Both the position numbers and the translations under genes were made by a program. 64,000 nt of DNA, from the NCBI GenBank assembly GCA_021613335.1, contig JAJTWR010000015.1, forward strand, positions 55,001 through 119,000, read 5' to 3'. Positions 42,401 to 47,600 of the stretch are shown piece after piece. Position 1 is the first letter of the stretch. Each line of letters starts with the position of its first letter. The DNA is from Whitmania pigra (Eukaryota > Annelida > Clitellata > Hirudinida > Haemopidae). Below the pieces are notes generated by a model that made no database searches, had not been told where the DNA came from, and was given only the letters and a program-made list of their open reading frames with translations.

Positions 42401-43602
42401 GTTGGCATAAATGCTCTTTCGATTGCCGAGATAAAGGTCAGGGATCAGAATCGTCAGTATGTCCACTTAGACCCAAGACAAGGTTAGGAGGAATTGTATT
42501 TGATTTTAATTATCGATTTTAATTTTTAAAAAAACACAAAGATTAATTAAAATAATTAATTTTAATAAAAGTTTAGAGTGAAGCTAAAATAATGAATTAT
42601 AATTGATTATAATTTTTATCTTAAATTAATTATTCTTAGTCTGATGTATTACGTTCTGGTATAATTAGTTCACTTGTGCGAGGTTTGGTCATCGAATGAA
42701 GTTGATATTCATTTCTATTAATAGATGTGTTTTTACTAATCAATTGATTTAATTTAAAATAACATTTTGACAGTAATTATTAATAATTGTGTTTTTACTA
42801 ATTAATTAATCTGACAAAAATTATCTTGACAATAATTATTAATATGTTGCCAATGAATGTTTGAATGGTTGTTAATTACACAATTTTCCTTAATCACAGA
42901 TTTCATTGATTGATTGAACGAATGATTGATTGATTGAACGAATGAATGAAGTATTCGAATGAAATTTTATGCGAACTTCAAAAGCTGCATCTTCTCTTAA
43001 AATAAAAAAAGAATTAATAAAATATTAATAAAATTAAAATATAAATTAAATAAAATTAAATAAAAAAATTTGAACAGGTTCTGGTAAGCGCCGTTATCCG
43101 GTTGAACGTTTATCTGGAGAAAACATACTATGTGAGTGTTTGAAGCAAAATGTTTGCCAAGATTTTGAAATCTTTTGTTTATAAAGTTTATTTTTAAAAT
43201 TTGTTCCTTCAATCTTATCCTTAGGCTGATTGTTTATGTGTTTTGTTAGCCAGATATCTCAACAATAACAACGACAATATGAAAAAAGAAATTGTTGTAA
43301 TTGCAGTAACAATAATAACAGTAATTGCTGTTGTTGGACTACGGACGGCAGTAATGGCAACAGATCGTTAGGTGTTGTGTTCGAAACCCAGCCTGCACTG
43401 CCAAAAGCGCCTTTGATAATTTTTTGATGAGCGCGTTTAACGCTAAACATGTGGCGCTAGTTTAACAATTACATTTTGTTATCTTACTTTTCGTTATTAT
43501 CGTTTTCAATCGGTTAATTCAATCAATGTAGTTTGATTGAGTTCTTCCTCGTCTTAATAGAATAATTTGACTTCTAATTTCTTTCCTTCAGATCAAAAAT
43601 GA
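1..43602 (+). CDS. Giant multi-exon gene: array of 13 discoidin/fucolectin-like domains (5' end outside window)
   Basis: Seen: about 110 short exons on the + strand, each with an AG acceptor and GT (rarely GC) donor. Almost all are phase 1-1 with lengths divisible by 3, so the frame stays open from position 144 to a TGA at 43600-43602. The sum is about 9 kb, or about 3000 residues. Thirteen A+B exon pairs encode a domain of about 154 residues with ALDGY, a Trp and RF core, LACRDG, ECL-DI, an LC-KC pair, LQC and LSIAEIRVKD. This layout resembles F5/8 type C / fucolectin (FTP) beta-sandwich domains. Linker exons are acidic and Pro-rich. Known of the family: these domains bind sugars or cell surfaces in secreted proteins. 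Inference: an extracellular multivalent lectin or matrix protein. No signal peptide or transmembrane segment lies in the window, and the true N-terminus is upstream. A poly(A) signal AATAAA lies at 43989. The family assignment is by pattern, not by search. Confidence 0.8.
144..632 (+). CDS. Three linker exons of the giant gene (144-176, 464-490, 609-632)
   Basis: Each exon sits between a cag/tag acceptor and a gttagt or gtgcga donor, is phase 1-1, and is 33, 27 and 24 nt long. They encode short acidic and proline-rich peptides: E-PDWERPGRPRG, E-PKEPYTPY and D-PDDEEEP. The second and third recur almost unchanged at 792-818 and 937-960 of the 5-kb region (5792-5818 and 5937-5960), showing that this block was duplicated. 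The peptides alone would be weak evidence. The conserved acceptor, donor, phase and repetition make exon status likely. Confidence 0.6.
661..757 (+). repeat. (AAT)n microsatellite
   Basis: Run of AAT units with a few ATT interruptions, starting directly after the linker exon ending at 632. The long polyasparagine reading frame through it is an artefact of the repeat. Confidence 0.95.
1015..1260 (+). repeat. 5' LTR
   Basis: Aligns with the right repeat over most of its length (from about 1075 onward) with roughly eight substitutions and one indel, that is about 94-95% identity by eye. The first 60 bp are more diverged. Confidence 0.85.
1261..2908 (+). pseudogene. Degenerate interior of the LTR element (gag-like remnants)
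   Basis: Broken reading frames follow the primer-binding site. 1261-1518 encodes a highly charged, probably coiled-coil segment rich in REE/EEKA. 1741-2286 is acidic. 2309-2593 and 2613-2960 are strongly basic (RKGRHRRQ, RPKRRS) and could be nucleic-acid binding. I recognise no CCHC knuckle and no enzymatic domain. A gag-derived origin is inferred only from position between the LTRs, order and composition. Confidence 0.5.
2909..3154 (+). repeat. 3' LTR
   Basis: Second copy of the terminal repeat, ending GATACAACA and followed by the AATAA target duplication. Its left boundary is approximate because the first 50 bp align poorly with the 5' LTR. Confidence 0.8.
3354..3389 (+). CDS. 36-nt linker exon (D-GDDEGPKRPKPG)
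   Basis: Acceptor ttttcacag, donor gttagc, phase 1-1. The same exon recurs at 5209-5244, 6693-6728, 7206-7241, 7718-7753 and 8611-8646 with a W-D-D/E core and a P-W/K-P-G ending. Conservation of the frame across copies supports real coding. Confidence 0.65.
3619..4940 (+). repeat. Imperfect AAT/AAG-type microsatellite, about 1.3 kb
   Basis: Almost pure AAT units with AGA, ACT and ATC variants, inserted into one copy of the amplified block between the ctctgg and cctcagcaacctc segments that are adjacent in other copies. The long Ile/Leu/Tyr-rich reverse-strand frames across it are repeat artefacts. Confidence 0.95.
5209..5244 (+). CDS. 36-nt linker exon (D-WDDGRPRGPWPG)
   Basis: Acceptor ttttgcag, donor gtaagc, phase 1-1. 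It is a near copy of the exon at 6693-6728, which differs by a few residues. Confidence 0.65.
5792..5960 (+). CDS. Two linker exons (5792-5818, 5937-5960)
   Basis: These are near-exact copies of the exons at 464-490 and 609-632, with the intervening intron also conserved. They are phase 1-1 with donors gttagt and gtgcga. Confidence 0.62.
5996..6430 (+). repeat. (AAT)n/(AGT AAT)n compound microsatellite
   Basis: AAT units followed by a long run of AATAGT hexamers, located just after the 24-nt exon exactly as at 661-757. Confidence 0.95.
6693..7753 (+). CDS. Three 36-nt linker exons (6693-6728, 7206-7241, 7718-7753)
   Basis: Each has an AG acceptor 5' of AC-TGG, encodes D-W-(Y/D/E)-D-(G/E)-(R/G)-P-(R/K)-R-P-(W/K)-P, and ends at a gtaagc or gttagc donor. 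All are phase 1-1. They lie one per tandem unit. Confidence 0.63.
7771..7842 (+). repeat. (AAT)n microsatellite
   Basis: Pure AAT run in the intron after the exon ending at 7753. Confidence 0.9.
8020..8165 (+). mobile_element. SINE-like dispersed repeat, copy 1
   Basis: Contains AGCAGCAGTCGTTAAGAGTC, a GTGTTCG box-B-like core and a 3' end TATGGCGCTATACAAAT followed by TTATCATTATC repeats. These blocks recur in the same order at 29230-29420, 43320-43475 and 55090-55290. A tRNA-like Pol III origin is inferred from the GTTCGAAACCC box in the better copies. Confidence 0.5.
8193..9331 (+). CDS. Linker exons leading into module 1 (8193-8219, 8611-8646, 8718-8777, 9028-9048, 9302-9331)
   Basis: Five phase 1-1 exons. 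The 60-nt exon 8718-8777 ends PPPNR and matches the E-type linker (EEEG-LF-PPNPR). 9028-9048 (A-WKIKNG) matches the F-type and 9302-9331 (WYIPTPEKN) the G-type linker found before every domain. So the stereotyped E-F-G series already precedes the first domain in the window. An upstream domain has been lost or lies outside. Confidence 0.7.
9505..11027 (+). CDS. Module 1: discoidin/fucolectin-like domain plus linkers
   Basis: Exons: A 9505-9705, B 9898-10155, C 10408-10446, E 10563-10610, F 10784-10807, G 10998-11027, all phase 1-1. A carries ALDGYSTTCSKTCYNC and LLACGDG. B carries ECLRDIVVGVS, three further cysteines and LAIAEIKVKE. It has Gly for the Arg of the usual LACRDG and no D-type linker. 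The full set of eight cysteines is present. Confidence 0.8.
11459..13281 (+). CDS. Module 2: domain lacking the CxxC pair, plus linkers
   Basis: Exons: A 11459-11647 (189 nt, the shortest A), B 11741-12001, C 12088-12129, D 12535-12573, E 12847-12894, F 13061-13084, G 13252-13281. A reads TKTCSLTRDKNGFGLW: the two inner cysteines of the usual TCYDC are both gone while the outer pair stays. The G exon ends at a GC donor (GCAAGT) instead of GT. Its length (30 nt) is conserved, which supports the GC splice site. Confidence 0.8.
12231..12475 (+). repeat. (TTA)n microsatellite in the C-D intron of module 2
   Basis: ATT/TTA run with TTTTATTTTT interruptions. The Leu/Ile/Tyr-rich frames here are artefacts. 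Confidence 0.95.
13498..15404 (+). CDS. Module 3: domain plus six linker exons
   Basis: Exons: A 13498-13704, B 13794-14054, C 14132-14188, extra linker 14522-14569 (GDEPEPEPEPPKPKVP), D 14750-14788, E 15011-15058, F 15195-15218, G 15375-15404. The extra exon encodes an EP dipeptide repeat. The D acceptor region (about 14655-14749) is a 50-bp tandem duplication containing a second tttacag. All eight cysteines are present in A+B. Confidence 0.8.
14300..14508 (+). repeat. 41-bp minisatellite, about five copies
   Basis: The unit is ttcatgctaacccattgatt plus aatgaattaacctatgattaa, tandem in the intron before the extra EP-repeat exon. Confidence 0.93.
15649..17999 (+). CDS. Module 4: domain plus linkers, F-G intron carrying a LINE fragment
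   Basis: Exons: A 15649-15852, B 15934-16194, C 16258-16290, E 16540-16587, F 16704-16727, G 17970-17999. There is no D-type exon. A contains ALDGYTKTCSLTCYDC and B the VMEKRVPRWLKLQC core shared with modules 5 and 6. Modules 4-6 are therefore the youngest duplicates. Confidence 0.82.
16785..17760 (-). mobile_element. Degenerate non-LTR retrotransposon fragment
   Basis: On the minus strand, 17758-17513 encodes a segment with the pattern F-GIIIDDKLKW-HINYV and LLYYSILLYY. This fits the thumb and post-RT part of a Jockey/CR1-type reverse transcriptase. 17412-17074 encodes RRTSSNGFLNIFR and further degenerate sequence, consistent with the 3' end of such an ORF. A T-run on the + strand at 16783-16790 would be the A-tail. 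It is 5'-truncated and broken by stops. Confidence 0.6.
18317..22397 (+). CDS. Module 5: domain plus linkers, E-F intron containing a zinc-finger gene
   Basis: Exons: A 18317-18517, B 18585-18845, C 18905-18937, D 19054-19092, E 19288-19335, F 21839-21862, G 22368-22397. B is very close to modules 4 and 6. The 2.5-kb E-F intron holds an intronless C2H2 gene on the same strand. Confidence 0.82.
20291..20427 (+). promoter_or_regulatory. Putative core promoter and 5' UTR of zinc-finger copy 1
   Basis: An exact octamer ATGCAAAT (20291-20298) and a TATA box TATATAAG (20325-20332) lie about 30 bp apart, roughly 100 bp 5' of the ATG at 20428. The equivalent stretch is missing from the second copy. 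Confidence 0.5.
20428..21159 (+). CDS. Intronless seven-finger C2H2 zinc-finger protein, copy 1
   Basis: Single-exon frame of 243 residues with no signal peptide. After an acidic N-terminus (MDVDQLEEVV) come C2H2-type fingers starting at FICDKC, NRCLTC, FTCDEC, YPCQIC, FKCDFC, FKCQHC and FKCDVC. The first is C2HC-like. Linkers of the TGDRPF/TDERPF type join the last fingers. Known of the family: sequence-specific DNA-binding nuclear proteins. It lies nested, in the same orientation, in the E-F intron of module 5. The ATG at 20428 follows a TATA box. An in-frame ATG at 20458 corresponds to the only start available in copy 2. AATAAA lies at 21286-21291. The target is unknown. Confidence 0.85.
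   Translation: MAPSTDNGYVMDVDQLEEVVFICDKCECSFNSQEEIQLHFVSCYGLDQQIQLFGKGGGGYQASNPKKTAIRKEKRQENRCLTCDKVFSTPYTLKSHMKLHNNDRPFTCDECGMGFILMSCLKTHVKAKHFGKTYPCQICGKLLRSKHYLSVHLLIHMKQKEFKCDFCQKEFVDRASLRLHMRSHTGDRPFKCQHCDKSFKQCSHLKTHERLHTDERPFKCDVCPKEFRQVGNLIEHKKCRHRF
21286..21291 (+). terminator. Poly(A) signal of zinc-finger copy 1
   Basis: AATAAA 127 bp after the stop codon. The same place in copy 2 reads ATTAAA. Confidence 0.55.
21345..21640. mobile_element. About 300-bp insertion present only behind zinc-finger copy 1
   Basis: Comparing the two zinc-finger loci, the flanks 'ttgtataaataaa' and 'tttgagggtacttttaaaaa' are 300 bp further apart in copy 1. The extra DNA is locally GC-richer (aagcgtttcgcccctgatctt, gggtgtctctgctggctgg), unlike the introns around it. 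It resembles a dispersed-repeat fragment, but I recognise no family. Confidence 0.5.
22512..25155 (+). CDS. Module 6: domain plus linkers, E-F intron with second zinc-finger gene
   Basis: Exons: A 22512-22715, B 22791-23051, C 23115-23147, E 23400-23447, F 24937-24957 (21 nt), G 25126-25155. There is no D exon. Two otherwise near-invariant glycines are changed: ALDGY to ALDFY in A and VGVS to VVVS in B. The cysteines are complete. Confidence 0.8.
23826..24530 (+). CDS. Intronless C2H2 zinc-finger protein, copy 2
   Basis: It differs from copy 1 by about six substitutions over some 700 bp (V-A, S-T and F-S changes plus silent ones), so all seven fingers are intact. The start homologous to copy 1 is the ATG near 23829 (MDADQLEEVV). 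A further in-frame upstream start at 23766 would add about 20 residues that have no counterpart. The TATA/octamer segment is absent, which suggests it is unexpressed or uses another promoter. The 3' signal is ATTAAA at 24658-24663. Confidence 0.75.
   Translation: MMDADQLEEVVFICDKCECSFNSQEEIQLHFVSCYGLDQQIQLFGKGGGGYQASNPKKTAIRKEKRQENRCLTCDKVFSTPYTLKSHMKLHNNDRPFTCDECGMGFILMSCLKTHVKAKHFGKTYPCQICGKLLRTKHYLSVHLLIHMKQKEFKCDFCQKEFVDRASLRLHMRSHTGDRPFKCQHCDKSFKQCSHLKTHERLHTDERPFKCDVCPKEFRQVGNLIEHKKCRHRS
25270..27157 (+). CDS. Module 7: domain plus linkers
   Basis: Exons: A 25270-25476, B 25586-25846, C 25921-25953, D 26116-26136 (21 nt), E 26395-26436 (42 nt), F 26940-26963, G 27128-27157. The last 137 nt of B are almost identical to B of module 11, although the first halves differ. 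The E linker is altered (EFFNNPSNGPRP). Confidence 0.8.
26513..26725 (+). repeat. 23-bp minisatellite (taataacatttattacaatt-type), about nine copies
   Basis: Near-perfect tandem repeat in the E-F intron of module 7. Confidence 0.95.
27400..29140 (+). CDS. Module 8: domain plus linkers
   Basis: Exons: A 27400-27603, B 27715-27981 (267 nt, two residues longer than usual), C 28065-28103, D 28215-28253, E 28528-28575, F 28899-28922, G 29111-29140. A has LALDGYSRTCSRTCYNC-type cysteines with KDG instead of RDG at its end. Confidence 0.8.
28588..28742 (+). repeat. 22-bp minisatellite, about seven copies
   Basis: The unit is cgatataccgatattataca in the E-F intron of module 8. It produces a spurious reverse-strand frame of MYNIGIS repeats. 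Confidence 0.92.
29230..29420 (+). mobile_element. SINE-like dispersed repeat, copy 2
   Basis: Best-preserved copy: AGCAACAGTCGTTATGTGTC, GTGTTCGAAACCCAGCC (box-B-like) and two GGCGCTATATAAAT-type 3' blocks. It lies in the G-A intron before module 9. Confidence 0.6.
29616..31087 (+). CDS. Module 9: domain lacking the CxxC pair, plus linkers
   Basis: Exons: A 29616-29807 (192 nt), B 29900-30160, C 30258-30296, D 30388-30426, E 30641-30688, F 30805-30828, G 31058-31087. A reads TKTCSLTSDDDYGFG: both inner cysteines are absent, as in module 2, and the outer pair is kept. Confidence 0.8.
30929..31036 (+). repeat. (TTA)n microsatellite ending 21 bp before an exon
   Basis: Pure ATT tract in the F-G intron of module 9, abutting the acceptor region of the exon at 31058. 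Confidence 0.95.
31386..32818 (+). CDS. Module 10: domain plus linkers
   Basis: Exons: A 31386-31589, B 31696-31956, C 32043-32090, D 32203-32241, E 32435-32482, F 32630-32653, G 32789-32818. A has EVALDGYSKTCSKTCHNC, and B has the LSIAEIKIKD ending. All cysteines are present. Confidence 0.82.
32915..34842 (+). CDS. Module 11: domain plus linkers
   Basis: Exons: A 32915-33121, B 33228-33488, C 33750-33776 (27 nt), D 33933-33953 (21 nt), E 34283-34333 (51 nt), F 34661-34684, G 34813-34842. B shares its 3' half with module 7. The VGVS motif is changed to VAVS. Confidence 0.8.
33500..33710 (+). repeat. Degenerate ATTAACATCATTATTAT tandem repeat
   Basis: Repeats of 15-18 bp in the B-C intron of module 11. 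Confidence 0.85.
33987..34268 (+). repeat. 36-bp minisatellite, about seven copies
   Basis: The unit is gaatttcaattaaatcaaat followed by tatgattaattttttt, in the D-E intron of module 11. Confidence 0.93.
34336..34517 (+). repeat. 91-bp tandem duplication
   Basis: Two copies beginning ttagtttcaactaatatttt in the E-F intron of module 11. Confidence 0.9.
35216..35961 (+). CDS. Module 12: divergent domain (exons 35216-35425 and 35677-35961)
   Basis: The largest A (210 nt) and B (285 nt) exons of the array. The A core reads VALDNYIHTCTKTCIDC and ends LPCNDG. B has ECLRDIVIGVS, the four cysteines and LSISEIKVKN, then a basic tail (WKRRRG). It is less like modules 2-11, so it is an older copy. It is followed by a long linker run instead of the usual C-G set. 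Confidence 0.8.
36336..41189 (+). CDS. Long linker: 14 short exons between domains 12 and 13
   Basis: Exons, all phase 1-1: 36336-36377, 36863-36877, 37101-37115, 37839-37895, 38162-38191, 38379-38399, 38907-38933, 39065-39136, 39534-39569, 39746-39805, 40353-40418, 40492-40518, 40994-41020, 41166-41189. They encode Gly/Pro/Tyr/Asn-rich peptides such as STGGYTGRRGPGR, LDLGPSYPSYPVG, QPYGSGYEPRY and FGGMRFNPFNQFNPSYYRPN. The last ones restore the usual A-W...G and WY... linkers. The sequence is Tyr/Pro/aromatic-rich and lacks cysteine, so it is probably disordered. The two 15-nt exons are the least certain. Confidence 0.6.
37252..37545 (+). repeat. 143-bp tandem duplication
   Basis: Two nearly identical copies starting taattgtgtacattgcaaga, in an intron of the long linker. 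Confidence 0.92.
38701..38716 (+). pseudogene. Decayed linker exon copy
   Basis: The ttctcaccag acceptor and following bases copy the exon at 38379-38399, but the GG-GT donor segment is deleted, so it cannot be spliced as a 21-nt exon. Confidence 0.55.
39283..39332 (+). CDS. Candidate alternative terminal exon of the giant gene
   Basis: After a good acceptor (ttctattcag) the phase-1 frame reads D-EEELNQTTLIELRDR and then TAA. No GT donor follows, and AATAAA (39331-39336) overlaps the stop. This would end the protein after domain 12. Speculative. The sequence also exists in inverted form at 43514-43571. Confidence 0.35.
39354..39462 (+). repeat. (AAT)n microsatellite
   Basis: AAT run with two single-base phase slips, intronic. 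Confidence 0.95.
40525..40688 (+). repeat. 27-bp minisatellite, about six copies
   Basis: The unit is attgatgaattaattggtta plus tgtaatt. It begins right after the donor at 40519 and yields a spurious IDELIGYV frame. Confidence 0.93.
40715..40770 (+). mobile_element. SINE-like repeat, copy 3 (3' end only)
   Basis: Matches the CATGCACATGGCGCTATATAAAT end of copy 2 and is followed by TTATTATTA. Confidence 0.45.
41332..41408. repeat. Perfect 22-bp inverted repeat
   Basis: Arms 41332-41353 and 41387-41408 are exact reverse complements (AAAGCAAAATAAAATTACTG...), separated by 33 bp of mostly AT dinucleotides. It lies 40 bp upstream of the acceptor of domain 13. It could be a MITE remnant or a pre-mRNA hairpin. 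Confidence 0.85.
41450..43602 (+). CDS. Module 13: last domain and C-terminus of the giant protein
   Basis: Exons: A 41450-41653, B 42210-42482, linker 43078-43131, terminal exon from 43592 with TGA at 43600-43602 (ending ...ENILYQK). A keeps AALDGYVTTCSKT but reads SRQTADD where TCYDC occurs elsewhere, so the inner cysteine pair is absent. B has ECLTDIVVGVS, four cysteines and LSIAEIKVRD. A and B are less AT-rich than their counterparts. Confidence 0.78.
41654..41912 (+). repeat. 33-bp minisatellite, about eight copies
   Basis: The unit is ggttagtattgttaattgtt plus aattaataatgat. Its first copy overlaps the gttagg donor of exon A of module 13, so donor-like GGTTAG recurs in every unit. Confidence 0.93.
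43320..43475 (+). mobile_element. SINE-like dispersed repeat, copy 4
   Basis: GGCAACAGATCGTTAGGTGT, then TGTTCGAAACCCAGCCTGCA and ATGTGGCGCTAG, in the last intron of the giant gene. Confidence 0.58.
43514..43571 (-). repeat. Inverted copy of the 39264-39321 segment
   Basis: Reverse complement matches the candidate alternative exon region at about 55 of 57 positions. It is located 20 bp before the terminal exon. Confidence 0.85.
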
Positions 43603-43988
43603 ACAGAAAATACCTGGCATCAGGAAAATCAGTGCAGTGACAAGAAAATAAAAACTTGAAAATCCTTGCAGACATTAATTTATTTATTTATTTAGTTAGT
43701 TAAAATGATTTCCTTTAAAAAAAAAGAAATAATATTTAACAAGTTAATCTAGTCAAGTGATGTACGTCGTAATTAATGAAGAGATATTTAAGTTCTGTGT
43801 GTAGCATACTATTAGTTATTTGATCTTAATTCTGATTTAGTCATTTTTGCTTCAATTTATTCCAGTTTATTCCTATTTATTTCAATTCATTCAATTCATG
43901 TTTGAATGCGGATTGCTTTAGGAATTTCATTTGAATTTGTGGCTGTTTCTTGTGGCTTTTTGAGGAGGCTTGAGAAACCTGACCATGT

Positions 43989-43994
43989 AATAAA
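43989..43994 (+). terminator. Poly(A) signal of the giant gene
   Basis: AATAAA about 390 bp after the TGA. No closer canonical signal was seen. Confidence 0.5.
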
Positions 43995-44644
43995 GGATTT
44001 TTAGCACCGGTTACTGTAATTGCTTTTGGTAATAATAATATTATTAATAATTATTAATATTAATTAGCCTCTACGAATCATGAATATTGGTATTAATCAA
44101 ATCTCGACAAACGTAATTTATGAAAGTGACAGAAATTCTATTCTAAAGTTGTGCTATAAAAAAAAATTAAAATTTAAAGTTAAATATAAAGATATTTTAT
44201 AAGTATTTTAAAGTTATAGAGTTAAGAAGTTCATAAGAAGTGTTCCAAAAAATCAAGTCAAGTTAATTTCATTTCAATTAAGTCTCGCCAAGTTTTAATA
44301 CTGAAGCGTTGCAGAAAAAAAAACATAGTAATTTAGAATTTGATTGCAATCCCGCCAAGACAAACAACTTAATCCATGCTTCATTCATCGATCATTCATG
44401 GAGATCGATAAACAAACGGGTCAGCGTGAATTATATTTTCTGAGTCTGGATTACAATCACTTGAATATTTTTAGCCGAGACATATTTAATTGCTCTGAAC
44501 TTGCTGAAGACAAGTCTTCTAAAATGTACTTGTCGTTCCTGCAAGGTCGTTAAATCTGCGTTAACTCGATTAATTACTTAGTTAACTCAATTAATTACTT
44601 AGTTAACGATTTACTTGCATTCTTAATCATTTAAATTTATAAAC
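43995..44644 (+). other. Intergenic spacer and putative promoter region of the second lectin-like gene
   Basis: AT-rich with a short attaattacttagttaactc duplication near 44564-44606. A 69-codon frame at 44344-44553 has no recognisable features and no splice context. No clear TATA box seen. Confidence 0.4.
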
Positions 44645-47600
44645 ATGATGTTGAGAATAGAGAGTTTTTGTCTTTTCATCGTTTGGCAGTGTCTTTTCTG
44701 CGCACAGTCGTCTCAAGGTTATCTTATAATGAAAATATGTTAACTATAACGAATGTACCAATTAAACTCATTCATTTAACTTAAATAATTATGATAATAC
44801 AAAATCTTCCATTAACCTTTCTCAGTTAACTCAATTAATGAATGCTAATACAAACATCATTCACTATTTATTACGAGACCAGCCCTATAACCGAAAGTCT
44901 AGAAATACGTTATAAATGTTGATTTAAAAACCAATAAATAGATTATAAATGTTGACTTAAAAATCAAGAAATAATCCCTCTTAAAATCCACATCAGTTGA
45001 AATTAGTGCATTTAAATTTCATTCCAGAAACCACGGTTCCCCTGCCATTAAAAGGAAAGTTTGTCGAACAAAGCAGCCCTCAAAATGTCGGTCACAACGC
45101 AGAATTGGCAATCGATGGCGATCCTAAAACCTACTCCCAGACTTTCTCTGATTCTCTCGATTCCATTGGATGGTGGAAGGTGAATCTGGGTGGAAATTAC
45201 GTGGTGGCAGGCCTTACCCTAACCAGTTCAGAAGATCCCTATGGCTAGTCGTTGATTGTACACATTATATATATATATAGGTTAAACCTGGTAATCAAAT
45301 CTTGCAATTAAACAATCCCAGACGCCTATCAGCTGCAGCAATTTGAAATCAAGGTTCTAACTGAATCTGAGAAAGAATTGGACTGTGCCATCTACATTGG
45401 CAGACCATTTGGACCAAGCGTGACCAAATACATACCTTGTGCAACACCTGTGGAAGGAAGATTCTGTTTGATCAGGAAGCTATCTGGCAGTTACAGGAAG
45501 GACGCCATGACGCTTGCAGAGGTCGAAGTTCATGTCGTGGAAATGAGTTCAAGTAGGTGAACTCATTTACGAGTAATTTAATGGTATAATGTAAGATATT
45601 ATTATTAAAAAACGTAATAATTAATTAATGTAATGATGTTATTGTTATTATTAATAATAATAAAAATTATCAATTACAAAATGTTCATCAAAATGAACCC
45701 TACATAAGCATTATTACAAGAATTTATTTTACAATTTCATATTTAAATGTTAACTTCAATAAAATATACATAAAATTATCTATTCAAATTATTTCCAAAC
45801 GAGCGAATGAATAATCGAATATCGGTAAGATAACAAAGACACAAACATACAAAGATACAAACATACAAAGACACAAACATGCAAACATACAAACATACAA
45901 AGACACAAACATCGATTCACATGGCAAACAAAAAGCAGTTTCAAGATCCTTGTTTTGTTTCGAGTCTCATGCTTCAACGGACGAGTTTAAAACAAACATT
46001 GTCGCGTAGCTAGAGTTTTAATAAAGAAAGGTATTAAATATCAAAATAGATTAAATTATTTTTTTTTAGAATAAATTAACTATTTAGTAGAATAAATTAA
46101 TTTGGTATCACGTAGTAAACTAAATTTTTTTATTCAGTAAAGCAAAATATTTTATTTAGTAAAATAAATGAACTGATTCATAAAATATTGATTTGATAAA
46201 TATTATTATTCGATTCAAAAAGGGACAATTGAATTTTGAAATTCAGTGTTAAATTAATTTTTTTCTTTTTGAATGTAAAATATCAAAAGTTATCAAATCG
46301 AATATTGCTCAACATTGCTAATATTTATAACAGCAACTCCAGCTACAATTCCATCAACAACCACGGCAGCCACAACTGCGACAGAAGCAACTACGTCGGT
46401 TACTGCAGGTAAGTTAACATTAACAAGAACATTTTTTTAATATTTTAAATAAAATTTTTTTTTTAATTTTATTTTTTAAATAAAATAGTTAATCTCATTG
46501 TTGCTAACATATTAATAATTACATGTAATAATATCATTGTATTATTAGCAAATAAATTTTTTTAAAAGTATTTTTAATGATCAATGCTAATTTATTTCAT
46601 TTAAGCCACGCCCACTACAGAGAGTAAGTACTGTTGTGACAAAGAGACATATTTCGGTTGAGATATTCTATTTGCTTATCGATCGAATAAATAGAATTTA
46701 ATCGATATTTATTTTATTATTGTTTTATTGCTTGACATTTATTTTATTATCTTTCATTTATTGATTTTATTATTATGAGCAAGTTAGGATTTGAGCGAGC
46801 CCGTCCTAGTGCCTTTTACACACTGACCTGGATACTTTAGCACTTAAAGTATAATTATAATTACATAAATAAATTTGAACTCGACAAATTCTTTATTTGC
46901 TTTTTATTTGCTTTGAATTAAATAATTTACTTAAATTATTAAATAAACCAACGTGAGTAATTTATTTGTTTCAAATTATTAATTCGAAAAAAGTTTTAGC
47001 AACAACCATAACTACTCTGGCTCCTGCAAGTAATGTTTTAAGATTTCCTAACTATTATCAAATTAATACTTTAATAAAGTTAACTAGTTTATTACTAAAT
47101 CGTTATTTTTTGCACTTAATCGTTATTTTTTGCACTTAATCGTTATTTTTTGCACTTAATCGTCAGAAATTGTTACAGGTCCATCTAACCCCCGTCTAGA
47201 GCTTCCAAAGCAGGCCACCCAAATCGGTTCCTATGGTTACCATGTCGCCGACTTCGTCATTGACGGAGACGAACGCACCTGCAACATCGCCTGTCATCCG
47301 TGTGACCAGACCACCAAGTACGGTCACGGCTGGTGGCAGTACGACTTTGAAACTGTCAGAACAGTCACGGAGGTCCAGTTGCTTACTTGCATCCATCAGT
47401 ACAGTGAGTTTTGTAGGACAAATGTATTTATATATATATAAGTGAAGCTAATAAAGTGAATGCCCAAAATGGCAAATGATGTGGGAAAATATGATAATAG
47501 TTAAGTAAAATTAATTGAATAACATGTGTATTTAATTCGTTTCGAGAATTTGCGCTAGAATAATGAGACGAATGACATTTTGGAGGTAAGTGATATGTTG

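Noticed and set aside
44344..44553. 69-codon frame upstream of the second lectin-like gene
   Set aside because: No recognisable motif and no splice signals fitting the neighbouring gene. It could be 5' UTR but coding is unsupported.
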